In this document: positions 42,001 through 55,600 of the stretch, one piece after another
Position numbering within the stretch: the first letter of the stretch is position 1
Layout: each line of letters begins with the position of its first letter
Assembly: GCA_026874595.1 (NCBI GenBank)
Contig: CM049309.1
Coordinates: 21,174,033 to 21,238,032 of the forward strand
DNA length: 64,000 nucleotides
Reading direction: 5' to 3'
Source: Sipunculus nudus
Lineage: Eukaryota; Annelida; Sipuncula; Golfingiida; Sipunculidae
Made by a program: the position numbers and the translations under genes
Notes under the pieces: model-generated
What the model was told of the DNA's origin: nothing
What the model saw: only the letters and a program-made list of their open reading frames with translations
Database searches by the model: none

Positions 42001-45000
42001 TCAGATCTCTCTTACACACATCCCTGAACCACAGCTATGGCAGGATCCTTCAGCCAGACAGCTGTATGATTACATGGCTCAGCCAAATAAGATGCTCCTA
42101 GCATAGTGTGATGTGCAGGGTAGGGGTCCAGCTTTGGCCTATACCTCAGTGTTTAAACTTTGTAACGTCAAGATATGTCCAGGATGCAGCAAATACAGCA
42201 GAGAAGGAAGCTTTCAAGCCTGTTTTCTCTCCATAATGACTCACTGTCATACAGCAAAGTGCTGTGGGATCACATAATACCACTTCAGCTTGAGCTGTCC
42301 ATCAGACTGATGTTTCTGATGCTGATTGTCAGGTAAAATCCTGACAAGACCTCATAAAGCTGTTGATCAGTTGCTGTGTTGAGGCCAGTGCTGTATCATC
42401 AGCAAACAGAAGCTACATAATGGGGATCTCACTCCTGGCTCCCAGGTGAAGCACATTCAACCCCTCCTTGTGTGGAAGTTAATTTCCTCTGCCAAATCTC
42501 ATAATATGCAGAACAGAACAGCAGCAATGAGAAAAAAATGCCAAAGAGTGTTGTTGCTAGAACACATTTCACTCCATTCAATACCTGACTGACTGGCTGA
42601 CTGAAGAAGTTTACGCTCGTCAAGCAGCTAAAGGTTGCTGTGGTCAAGACCTCAGCCCTGTGCGCTCCTTATGCACATTCTCTGAGCCAACAGACGCCAT
42701 GCCACACCAAGCCAAGCAGAGCCGTGAGAGGCCACCACTGTACATCCCGAGCCGGTGACCTTTTTAGAAAGCTACAGCATCCACAGCCGCAAAGGCGGTT
42801 TCAAGACGCATAGCCTTTATACTTGTGGTTTCGGCCATTTAGACCGTATAAACCAGTTTACCCAGTTATGCAAGTTTTTTCGTCATCAGCATCCATTCAA
42901 TACCATCTTACTTGGTTTGTAGTTAAATTTGTCTAAGGTTGTGTGCCTTTTTTACGCTGTCGTGGAAAGAAATCATATTTTGTCAGCAACCCTGGGGGAG
43001 GGGGGCAGCTGATTATCTCATTCAGTTGGAACAGGCCACACAAGGTCTCACAAGGTCAAAGGCCTAGGTGGGGTCAATGAAGACGAAGTACAGGAGCATC
43101 TGCTGTTCCTGACAATTTTCCAGAAGTTAGCCAAGCTGAAAGACAGTGGCAAGGTTGACTGTTGATTAATCTGTTCTTGTCAGTGGTGCTTGGCAGTCCA
43201 ATCAAGGCAAAGCAAACTTAACCTTTTCTTATAATGCTTAACGAAGCAATTTCTTGGCAGCTGTTACAGTCCCCCAATTTTTATTGACAAGGTGACAGTC
43301 ATGACATTGCACATGTCATGTTGCATCTTGCCCTCTCTCCAGAATTGATGAAGAATATGGAGAGGATTCATCTCATATCCCAACAGATATCCTTAGTTTT
43401 TTTTTTTTTTTATGACCTCCCTTGTCTTGACATGTCTTCAGTCAGGCTGATTTCTTTGTTGTATGCTAGTGGCTCACTTGGTGTCCTTGTAATGCCACTT
43501 GTTCAAGAGATAATCAGGAAGAAGCCTGCAGGTTGCACTGGCTGGGGATGCTCTTGTATTAGTCAGTGTTGTCCTCTTGGCTTCATTCACTAGTTCCTCC
43601 TCTCCTTGCTGATGAATATTGTTCCTGCACCCTTGTTGATGGCACTGCACATGTAGCTCCATGTTCCTTTGGGGCTCTTGACTTGGATGGCATTGACAGT
43701 TTGGTACAGTTAGCCCATCTTGTAATAACAACAGAGCTCTCTTATCTCTCAAATTGTCACATTAGGGGCTTATTAAACAATGTTGATTCAATAACCTCTT
43801 CAGTGGAATGTTACATTTCTTTGTGTGGATACATTCACTGACTTGTGTATTGTTTCCGCTGTGAATCCTTATGTTTAGTGTGAATCACATTTTCTGTTGA
43901 AAGATCATACATTTGTTTTCACTCCAAACAAAGCTAAAAAGCAAATTTTGATTTGGTCCACTGATGATAATAAAAAAAGTTAAAGGTTATCAGGACACTA
44001 GAATGGACACTTCACACTATCATGCTTAAGGTCTGATGTAAGGTCACACTGAATGTTAAACAGTTATCAAGGTGTTGGTGTATGAGTTAAGGTGCAATAC
44101 TCATACAGTTATAGTACTGAGTAAAAATAAGTAATCTTTAAGCTGTGGTATACAATGTGGGATATTATGAAGAGAAATATAGGTAACATTTCAAGTATCA
44201 AATTTCTGTAACCTTTTTTGAACTGTAAACATTTTTTTTTACCATTCTTAATAGGAGCATATGGCTTGTTATCCTGTCTTTTATTTGAAATTATTGGATG
44301 AAATGTGTAATCAGCCTAAAATAAATATATTTTGATGGCATAACTTTAGCTATCGTGGTTGTCTTTACAAATAGTTATTATAAAAGGAGGTTGTTGATTG
44401 CTCACCTGAAAAGCGGCCATATGTATTCATTTAAAAATTTATTTGAGAACATCTGAAAAAGAATCCAAATAGATATTTGGATCACTAAATTTAAAAAAAA
44501 AATCAATATTATGACAAAAGACGGCCTAATGATGTGGTTATGATGCCATGAAAGTGTACCTCTGATGAGTGATGTGAGACCAAGTCTGTTGATGAAGAGG
44601 TTGTCCATGTGCTCACTACTGGTAAACAGCTCTGCTATAACATACAGGTCAGGGCGCACCTTCCTGGCTTCATCCAGCATATACTGAAAACAAATGTCTT
44701 ATCAGTAAGTATCATAGGCTAAAAAATAAAATCTTTACCTTTTTAACTTAAACATTTTCTCATTATTACCTGCTAAAAATTTATATCACAACTTTATTCA
44801 AATTTTAATTGGGGAGGGCTTTAAGAAAGTGGAGGCAGGCATATGTGATGCTGAAAATCTCTTTCAGACACTTGGTCTGGGTGTCTGAGCCTCCAATCAG
44901 ACACACAAATTTCTGACTGTACAAGGCAGAGGATCAAAGCTGGCTCTTATAGCAGCCACTAACAATTGACAACTACCTCAAACCAGACAACTGACAACTA

Positions 45001-48000
45001 TCAATTGACCATTATATATCACAATAATAAGATGATCTTTTAACATGATATATAATCATATAATGATATGATAATGATAAAATTTAGTAACAATTATTTT
45101 AGTAAAAATTTTGATTAAATCATAAATCTCATAATTTTTACACAGATTCCCTTCCCTTAGGACACTCCGAAATACCATGTGACTCTCCAAAATGTTGACT
45201 TGAGCATCCTGGACGCTCCAATTTTTAATCCTTATGAAATTCTTGATAAGGTAAACAGGTCTTGCCTGATATTATAAAGTATATATCAAGGATATATATC
45301 TTTCAAATTTATAATTTATTATCAATAAGATTACTTTTTCAAAGGACAACAGCAAAAGATTTAACCTATACTCATATTAAGGAGGTTCATAGGTAATTTG
45401 AGCTGTGATTATGATAACAATTTAACATGAACCCCTATCTGCAAATTCAAACAAATCATGCTAAAAATGTCTGCTCTGTACAACAAACTACTTAGGAAAC
45501 TTTAACATAAAGAATTTCAAATTATTTTTTTCCTATTTTGTTATAATAATAATAAACTGATACCTCAGCCACATGGATTGGAGTGCTGTGACAGTTGTCA
45601 AGTCTGACACCATGGAAAATACGAGCTGTATATCGTGTGTATTCTGCCATGTGGTTCCACAGGAATGGACAGTCCTCAGGGCCCTTCCCGTACCTCAGCT
45701 TTACACTGTCACCCCATGGCAGTAACTCTCGTCGGAGATAGACATTGGAACCTGAAATATTTATCAATAATCATATTGAATGTATCCTGACATTCTCACA
45801 TTGCTGGAATGCAGAAATATTTATCATGATTATATTGTCTTGGCTTTTAGAGGAAGTGGATAACATTTAGAATACTTCATATAATATACATGACTGGTCT
45901 CTACATTGATAAAATGAATGGTGTCTTGTAACACAAAGTCATGATGTAGCTGCACTAGATCATATAAGGGTTGGGACGATATCAGTTTTTTATATCATGA
46001 TAATGATATGAAATTAAGAGTGGTATACCGTGATATCATAATATCAGTATTTGGTGTGGGAACTGCAGCACTTGCCCTCATGTCACAACTGTCAGTACTT
46101 CACAATATGTTCCCTGGATTACTATAAGGTGGCAAATCCCTAGAATTTTCAATGAAGATGATTCTGTCTTTTTATCGATAACCTCATTTTGAACACACCA
46201 TTACCATTGTATATTATAAAGATTATCTATATACAGAATGCCATGTGATTGCCAGGAGTGTAAATAAATGTGATCCTTTAAATAAATGATCTTCTGAATA
46301 CAGAAAGACCCTGGTGAAGCTAAGATTAAGTAATAACCTAAAAGCGCATGAGTGCATACCAAATCTTTGGACATAAAGGTGTATTATGATATCACAATAA
46401 TGCTTAATAGGGAAATTAATGATATGATTATCAGAGCCGTCAAGATATCATGATAATCCCAGCAATTGTTCCAACCCTAGATCATATCCATTTAAAAACA
46501 ACACCTGTCATCCTGCTTCATGTATATTAACCTACATCTAGGTTTAATATAGTTTGAGATGCCACTATCATATCCGTTCATAATATGTGCTTAACAGAGG
46601 GCTATGTGATCATGTTGTAACCTCTTCAGATATATACTGCCAGAACCATTAAACAACCATCCTGAAGTTATCTGCACAGAGATTTACATAAACAATTTTT
46701 CACTTTGAGATGTTCCTACACCTGACCTATTACTCCCATTATAATCAAATCCATTAAACCATTTCTTGGATATCTTTTGGACACATAGGTTCACATGATA
46801 TACACAGCATAAATAAAAAACATCAAACAATGCCTAGGGTATGTGTAGAGTGACCACATGAAAAGATGCAATATGTAACTCATATAAGTGAAGTCGTAAA
46901 CCAGTTTTTCTGAACACTGCTCTACAGAAAATGCATATAAGACATGTCTGTGATTGCTCCTGTGATTAAGTATTACCTGGTTCAGCGAAATTCCTCATGG
47001 GGTCATCACCCATGACCCAGCCATTGTGAGCCATACAGAACGCTCCCTGCTCTGTGTGCATCCTCTGCTCCTCCTGTTCTACAGTCATCTTCTCTTCAGG
47101 CAGCAAGAAGTAACTGAAACAATACCGTCCCAAATATCAATGTTGAATGTTGTCCAAAAATATATGTTAATTTTAACTGGTGAAGAATTTGTTAATATTC
47201 ATTGACTGATTCAACTGACATTCAACTGTATCCAAAATACTAACTTTCAATTGCCAACATCAGAATTTCATTTTATTTTTAAATTGTTGCAACTATAAAC
47301 TAAGCTTGCTGTTAAAAAGTCAAAGGGAGCAACATAAAAATATTGACATATCCAAGAGCTGAATTTTCTTATAATGTCATATATTTTCAGAAGCAGTGGC
47401 CTCAGACTTTAAACAAAAGGGTTTTCAACACAATGGTTTTTTAGGCCTAATAGCCTTCATTTATATTATTATACTGATGTATTATGATTTACTGTAAGCA
47501 AACATATGCAAAACAGATATTCCATGGGGCTAGTAGTAGTACCTCTCATATAATCAGATCAACAAGTTTGAATACTCCTTTCCCACACAAAATGGGTGTA
47601 AGACAACATGCTTTGACTGGTTTAAAGGTCTTTGACAGTCAACCTGTAGGATAAAGTGTAATGTGTACAATCCGGGTACGGGAACTCTCGGCCCCAGAGA
47701 CACTCGGCCCAGAGACACTCGGCCCCAGCGACTCTCGGCCCCAGAGACACTCGGCCCCTGAGACGCTCGGCCCCAGAGACACTCGGCCCCTAGTCAGCAG
47801 GACCCTGCGACACTCGGCCCCGTCCGGTCGCCGCCCCCAGAGACACTCGGCCCAGGGGTCTAGCCTCGGGAAACCCCTCAGAAAACCTTCCCGTAGTTAT
47901 CCCTTCCGGGCCAGAGATCTGATACTAGCTCCCCGTCTTATACTAGCTTAGAAAAACCCCTCAGAAAACAACCTTCTCATAGATATACTGAGTCGGAAGT

Positions 48001-49585
48001 CGGAGAATGGAAGCCCGTTTTTTACCGTCTTAGGTTCATTAGGGAAGGGTTTAATGAGTCAAAACAAAAACGACAGAAAGTGAAAGTAAAACGTATTTAT
48101 TAATTGAAAAGAGTGTTTAATGTTAAATATGTACTTCCTGATTATGATAATAGCCAATATATACCCAAACCGAAATAGAAAACGTTCCAAATATCACAGT
48201 ATGAATGAAGTATATGAAAGTTACCCGTAAAGTCATCAAATTACAAATTAAAAAGGGGGCTTATATACAAGTTTACTGTCAATTTACACACATATATAAA
48301 ACAAATCAAAGTAGAAAGTGTTTTCTACTTCGTGTTTTCTACTTCTAATTTCTAACTAATGTTAACTAACGTTAATGTTCTAACTAATGACAGAGCGTAC
48401 ATAAAGAAACAAGAATACACACACAATGCCAAAATCTTAAAGAAACGGTAAATTATGACTATTTCCACATATACACATCAAATATCGTTAATGTTTTAAC
48501 TAATGACAGAGCGTACGTAAAAAAGCAATGGTATAAGAACTCTTCTCTAATGGGATTAATATGTCTACAAAATTCATATATATACAAAGCCAAAATCATA
48601 AAGAAACTGTAATTTACGACTATTAGGAACGGTAATTAGGATTTTGGCAAGGGATGGGTTTATTGTTACACCAAGGGACTAATTATACCCTTTAAAAGGT
48701 CCACAAAACCTGACGGAGGGGTTTAGCCTTAAAAAACTGGGGAAAACACTGCAAAAAAAGTAATTTTCTCTCGCGACGGGGGGGGGGGGGGTTTAACTCC
48801 CCTAAACCCCCCCTCTGGATCCGCCACTGTATATCTATATATATTCCGATTTTTCCCTCCTCTTTTCTTTCGTTCATTCAGCCATTCTGTCCACCTAGCT
48901 TGTTAATGACTTCATGGTTAGTTGATTATTGATATGCTCAATCAGGGGTTTACCGAACTTACTATGCAATCAAAGGTCATTGTTATGACGGCAGTAATCA
49001 CAGCCAACAAGATCACAAAGACGGCAATTAGACTTTGATCAGTACCGAGACAAACGGATCAATACCGAGGTAAATTCAACGGTGACAATTTCTCATTTTA
49101 TAACAGTTATTTCTTGATTCATTTATATAAACACTACAGCGTATTATAAAAAAAATATAAACACCGATTATATTTGGCTCCTACAATGTTTATTGCATCC
49201 ATTTATTTGGCGTGACCACCACAGGATAATGGTTCAGCACCTTTTATTTAACCATCTATAATTTTTTTTTATAAGTCATATACAAAGATAATTTTATGAT
49301 ATCAGGGCTACACGAAGATATGTTTCACAAGAAAGGACGGTCCGTGCTGAGGCCTGGCCCCAATATTTTTTTTGGGGTATGTTAATGCGGCTTTTAGGAA
49401 ACAGTTGAAATGAACGAACACATAAGCTTACGAAAACTAATAATTTAAGAGGAGACATAACACCTGGCCATGCATTTTCTATTGTGTGTAAAATTCATAT
49501 AATTTGTGGAATATGATAAAAAATCATATGGATTATTATACAGATATTGTTTCAGAAATAAGCATGGTTTTAATTTTTATATACA

Positions 49586-49681
<96 letters not shown>

Positions 49682-52600
49682 ATGTGCTATATTTTTTATT
49701 TTATGGAAAAAAATTAACTTTAATTGCTTCGTGGGGTTCAACTAGGGCCTACATGCAGGCCACCACGACTATGGAACTTCTCCAATTCGAGTGGCTCATC
49801 AAGTGAGGGGATAACAATCCAGAAGAGATAACTACGGGAAGGTTGTTTTCTGAGGGGTTTCGCGAGGCCAGTATCGGACCCGATGCCCTGGGCCGACTGT
49901 CTCTGGGGGCGGCGACCAGACGGGGCCGAGTGTCGCTGGGTCCTGCTGACTAGGGGCCGAGTGTCTCTGGGGCCAAGCGTCTCAGGGGCCGAGTGTCTCT
50001 AGGGCCGAGAGTCGCTGGGGCCGAGTGTCTCTGGGACGAGTGTCTCTGGGGCCGAGAGTTCCTGTATTCGTACAATCCACATACAGAGTGCACGCAGACA
50101 TACATCAGTATAATGTATTCTGGCCATGCACATTTTAAATCTGGGCATATATTAACCAAACCCAATCTTCTTTGTGTTATGCTTAACGGCATTGGGATAT
50201 ATACTGTGGATTCAGAAATGTTTGTCGGGTTTGTGGTTAACTTTCATCCACAAAATTAAAAACTCCACAATTATTTAGTTTAATTTAGAAGTTTTAAAAG
50301 TCCATAGTCCCTATGCACTTAGCAATGACATCATGTTGGTCCACTGTCACTGTCCACGCTAGAAATGATACTGATAAATAAAAAGCACAGAAACTATGTA
50401 TACCTTTTTAATTAAATAAATATACTTAAAAAATAATTGTTATTGTCAGAAAGGTATTCAGTTCTACTTGGAATGAGCATAATTTAAAGATTCCAACAGT
50501 GTTGGCCTCACATGTGACTCTTTGGAAGTAGGTGTGCATGCACTTACATTCGCAGCAAAGATTAATCCGTAAAAGTTTCAACCCCAAGAACAGTGTTTTA
50601 GGTCAAAACCACAAATTTCAAATCCATGATAATTTCTGAATCCACAGCCATGATGTTGCAATGGCAAGAAATTGTCCAACACTAATTCTGTCGTATAACA
50701 GGAAAAAAATTGTGTCAGAGACAAATATTAGCCCGGCACACCCTTATTTTTTTTTCATACAACAAAATTGGCAAAAGATCCACCATGCTTAAGAAATATG
50801 TCAGAATAATCTAGAGTATTCCTACATTCTAACACCAGTTTTGTTTTAGAAACAACTCCCTGAGACGTGTTTGTAAATCCTGGTTAGGAAACATTCTGCA
50901 TATACAATTTTGAAACTCTTTCCGTATATATTTTCCATTTGTTGTGTGGGAGAGTTATAATTATTGGTAAGTGCCATGTTTAACATACTTCCACATGATC
51001 GGTTTATCCTTTTTCACATCCACTCTCCCTGTCCTGGGACCATTAGGGTCTATAAACCTCCACCGGGCATTAGCCAGGAAGTTGGTCACTGCGGCCTCTA
51101 GGTGACTGTGAACCTCCCGGTACATCCTGTCGTTAAGTTCACCAAGCTTCTGTCTCAGGACCTCACAGCATGCCTCAAGTCGCTCCTCCTCTGACAGACC
51201 TGGCCTGAAAATTACAGTGTTGTCTTTGTTTAAATGTGCCTACTTTACAAAGTTTAACCTCACATGACATCAGCAGCCTTCAACTTCAAACTCTACTAGT
51301 AGCAAACAGGCTTGGATTCTAATGCAGATGAATTTGAAAATGTCGAATTTGTATTTAAATGCAGATCTGAAAACATTTGATTTCAATTGTAAATGCACAT
51401 GCTGTTTTAAAACTCTGTCTATAAATAATAATAACAATAAATCGTCATTCAAAATAAATTTTCGAATATTTATTCTACCATGAATGGTTTCAGCACCTGT
51501 ATAGACCAAGTTAATCATTACAAAATACACACATATCTTGATATCTGACAACAGAATTAAACTGTATATATTTTTTTGTAAAGAACATTTGCCATTGCAT
51601 TGGAAAATTTGAATCACATTGTCCTCTGCATTTGTATTTGATAAAGAACATTTGCTGTTGATTTTATTGAAACAAATTCACTTGCATTAAAATGCCCAAG
51701 GTCACATCTGAACCTAACCCTGATTGAAAATATAGAATTATATATCTCCTCTTAAATAAAGTTTATGGTCGCTTGCAAAGTGCTGCATGATACTTTAGCC
51801 CTCTTACATAACAAATTGATGTATAGACTAGTCTTTCCTCTATTCCTCAGTGTCACATATGATGGACAGAACAGAACATTGTTTTACATTAAGATGAAAC
51901 CTCCTCAGATAAGATAAGTTTACAGGAATGTGTGTGAGACTTACATTCTCTACTTTACTTTAGGTGTTGAATCAGTTTATGATATTATGGTAAAATGACC
52001 AAACATATGCAATTCCCCTAATATGATATTTTCTGAGTTTTAACAGTCAAATATCATGACAAACAATGCTGAAGACTTGGAAACAAAATAAAAAGACACC
52101 CTTTACATAGTCACCAACATGGAAAGCATTCATCTCATCTCCCAGTGTAAAAAGTCATACATTGGTACAATAACTGCCTCTGCCAGGAGGGCTTGTGTTC
52201 ATTCCCGATCGTGTGTGTGTTTGTGTGTTTGTTCACAACATAACTCATGCAAACATGAATGGAATCCCATGAAATTTTCAGAGCACCTCAGGCTGGGCCA
52301 ATAAAGAATCATTTAGATTTCTGTGTGGGTCCAGCTCATGATCCAGCCCTAGGAAAGATTTCCAGGAATATTTTAAAATGTGCAGTCATATATGTCCAAT
52401 TGAACATTGGAATATGGGCCAAATTTTTGAATGCAGAAGCTTGTTGGGGAACATATGCACCTATGAACCTTTAGAATATCCGCCAATAAGTGAATGAAAA
52501 CACTGATTGCAGAGTTCCTCACATTCAGGACCCTCCACATGGCTGAGGCCTGCATTCCTGAGAATGCATACTTCAAGTTCTTTCTGAATTCAATTTGTTT

Positions 52601-55600
52601 TTTTTTATCTCTCTACCTTTCTTTCACTCTGTCTGTGTATTAATTCACCTTGTTGTGTTGTATAACTTGACAGCCAGTCTTATATCAACAGTGGCCTTCA
52701 GTATCCTGTACCAAGGATTTTGTATCTGTATGTGTACACCATCTTACCTTGATGTGTTGTATAACCTGACAGCCAGTCTTACATCAACAGTTGCCTTCAG
52801 TCTCCTGTACTGGAGATCAGGTGTGTGTATATGTCTGTGTGTACACCATCTTACCTTGATGTGTTGTATAACTTGACAGCCAGTCTTATATCAACAGTGG
52901 CCTTCAGTCTCCTGTACCAGGGATTTTGTATCTGTGTGTGTACACCATGTCACTATCTTACCTTGGTGTGTTGTATAACTTAACAGCCAGTCTTATATCA
53001 ACAGTGGCCTTCAGTCTCCTGTACTGGGGATCAGGTGTGAGTATATGTCTGTGTGTGTACACCATCTTACCTTGGTGTGTTGTATAACTTAACAGCCAGT
53101 CTTATATCAATAGTTGCCTTCAGTCTCCTGTACTGGGGATCAGGTGTGTGTATATGTCTGTGTGTGTACACCATCTTACCTTGGTGTGTTGTATAACTTA
53201 ACAGCCAGTCTTACATCAACAGTTGCCTTCAGTCTCCTGTACTGGAGATCAGGTGTGTGTATATGTCTGTGTGTACACCATCTTACCTTGATGTGTTGTA
53301 CAACTTGACAGCCAGTCTTATATCAACAGTGGCCTTCAGTCTCCTGTACTGGAGATCAGGTGTGTGTATATGTCTGTGTGTGTACACCATCTTACCTTGA
53401 CGTGTTGTATAACTTGACAGCCAGTCTTATATCAACAGTGGCCTTCAGTCTCCTGTACCAGGGATTTGGTGTGTGTTTATGTTTGTGTGTGAGACTGTGT
53501 GTACACCATCTTACCTTGGCGTGTTGTATAACTTAACAGCCAGTCTTATATCAAAAGTGGCCTTCAGTCTCCTGTTCCAGGGATTTGGTGTGGGTTTATG
53601 TCTGTGTGTGACACTGTGTGTACACCATCTTACCTTTGCGTGTTGTATAACTTAATAGCCAGTCTTATATCAACAGTGGCCTTCAGTCTCCTGTACCAGG
53701 GATTTGGTGTGGGTTTATGTCTGTGTGTGACACTGTGTGTACACCATCTAACCTTGGCGTGTTGTATAACTTAACAAGCAGTCTTACATCAACAGTGGCT
53801 TTCAGTCTCCTGTACCAGGGATTTGGTGTGTGTTTATGTCTGGGTGTGACACTGGGTATACACCATCTTACCTTGGCGTGTTGTATAACTTAACAGCCAG
53901 TCTTATATCAACAGTGGCCTTCAGTCTCCTGTACCAGGGATTTGGTGTGGGTATATGTCTGTGTGTGACACTGTGTGTACACCATCTTACCTTGGTGTGT
54001 TGTATAACTTGACAGCCAGTCTTATATCAACAGTGGCCTTCAGTCTCCTGTACCGAGATTTGCTGTGGGTATATGTCCTCTGTGTGACACTGTGTGTACA
54101 CCATCTTACCTTGGTGTATTGTATAACTTGACAGCCAGTCTTATATCAACAGTGGCCTTCAGTCTCCTGTACCAGGGATTTGCTGTGGGTATATGTCCTC
54201 TGTGTGACACTGTGTGTACACCATCTTACCATGGTGTGTTGTATAACTTAACAGCCAGTCTTATATCAACAGTGGCCATTTAGTCTTCTGTACTGGAGAT
54301 CAGGTGTGTGTACATGTCTGTGTGTGTATACCATCTTACCTTGGTGTGTTGTATAACTTAACAGCCAGTCATATATCAACAGTGGCCTTCAGTCTCCTGT
54401 ACTGGAGATCAGGTGTGTGTATATGTCTGTGTTTGTACACCATCTTACCTTGGCGTGTTGTATAACTTAACAGCCAGTCTTATATCAACAGTGGCCTTCA
54501 GTCTCCTGTACTGGGGATCAGGTGTGTGTATATGTCTGTGTGTGTACATCATCTTACCTTGGTGTGTTGTATAACTTAACAGCCAGTCTTATATCAACAG
54601 TGGCCTTCAGTCTCCTGTACTGGGGATCAGGTGTGTGTATATGTCTGTGTGTGTACATCATCTTACCTTGGTGTGTTGTATAACTTAACAGCCAGTCTTA
54701 TATCAACAGTGGCCTTCAGTCTCCTGTACTGGGGATCAGGTGTGTGTATATGTCTGTGTGTGTACACCATCTTATCATGGTATTTTGTATAACTTAACAG
54801 CCAGTCATATATCAACAGTTGCCTTCAGTCTCCTGTACTGGAGATCAGGTGTGTGTATATGTCTGTGTGTACATCATCTTACCTTGGTGTTTTGTATAAC
54901 TTGACGGCCAGTCTTATATCAACAGTGGTCTTCAGTCTCCTGTACCAGGGATTTTGTATCTGTGTGTGTTCACCATGTCACTATCTTACCTTGGTGTGTT
55001 GTATAACCTGACAGCCAGTCTTATATCAACAGTGGCCATTTAGTCTTCTGTACTGGAGATCAGGTGTGTTTATATGTCTGTGTGTGTATACCATCTTACC
55101 TTGGTGTGTTGTATAACTTAACAGCCAGTCATATATCAACAGTGGCCTTCAGTCTCCTGTACTGGAGATCAGGTGTGTGTATATGTCTGTGTTTGTACAC
55201 CATCTTACCTTGGCGTGTTGTATAACTTAACAGCCAGTCTTATATCAACAGTGGCCTTCAGTCTCCTGTACTGGGGAACAGGTGTGTGTATATGTCTGTG
55301 TGTGTACATCATCTTACCTTGGCCTGTTGAATAACTTAACTGCCAGTCTTATATCAACAGTGGCCATTTAGTCTTCTGTACTGGAGATCATGTGTGTGTA
55401 TATGTCTGGTGTGTACACCATCTTACCATGGTATGTTGTATAACTTAACAGCCAGTCTTATATCAACAGTGGCCATTTAGTCTTCTGTACTTGAGATCAG
55501 GTTTGTGTATATGTCTGTGTTTGTACACCATCTTACCTTGGCGTGTTGTATAACTAAACAGCCAGTATTATATCAACAGTGGCCTTCAGTCTCCTGTACC

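Larger units (their letters stand above)
32960..44559 (-). other. 11.6-kb AGL intron
   Basis: The largest intron, made mostly of repeats listed separately (675-bp duplication, MITE, SINE-like tRNA head, 22-bp minisatellite, LINE relic). In 36623-38500 and 43750-44559 I see nothing identifiable beyond AT-rich sequence and a short duplicated 'agttattctggtagayatatcagaataatg' pair (37526, 37640). Confidence 0.5.
47674..50069. mobile_element. 2.4-kb foldback (MULE-like) transposon with long TIRs and 9-bp target duplication
   Basis: GTACAATCC flanks both ends (47665-47673, 50070-50078). The two ends are inverted copies of each other for over 200 bp: left GGGTACGGGAACTCTCGGCC, right (minus strand) GAATACAGGAACTCTCGGCC. 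They then share an array of 'cggccccagagacact' units, a 'tagtcagcaggaccc' block and 'aacccctcagaaaac'. Long TIRs with a 9-bp duplication fit Mutator-like or foldback elements. No transposase was found; the interior holds a diverged duplication of about 130 bp (48360-48620), a G15 tract and a TA microsatellite. Confidence 0.78.

Noticed and set aside
47661-47951. Open frame rich in '[10 protein letters not shown]'
   Set aside because: Translation of the GC-rich subterminal units of the foldback element; the inverted end gives a similar frame on the other strand.
49504-49806. Open frame with YIYIYIYI runs
   Set aside because: Translation of a (TA)n microsatellite.
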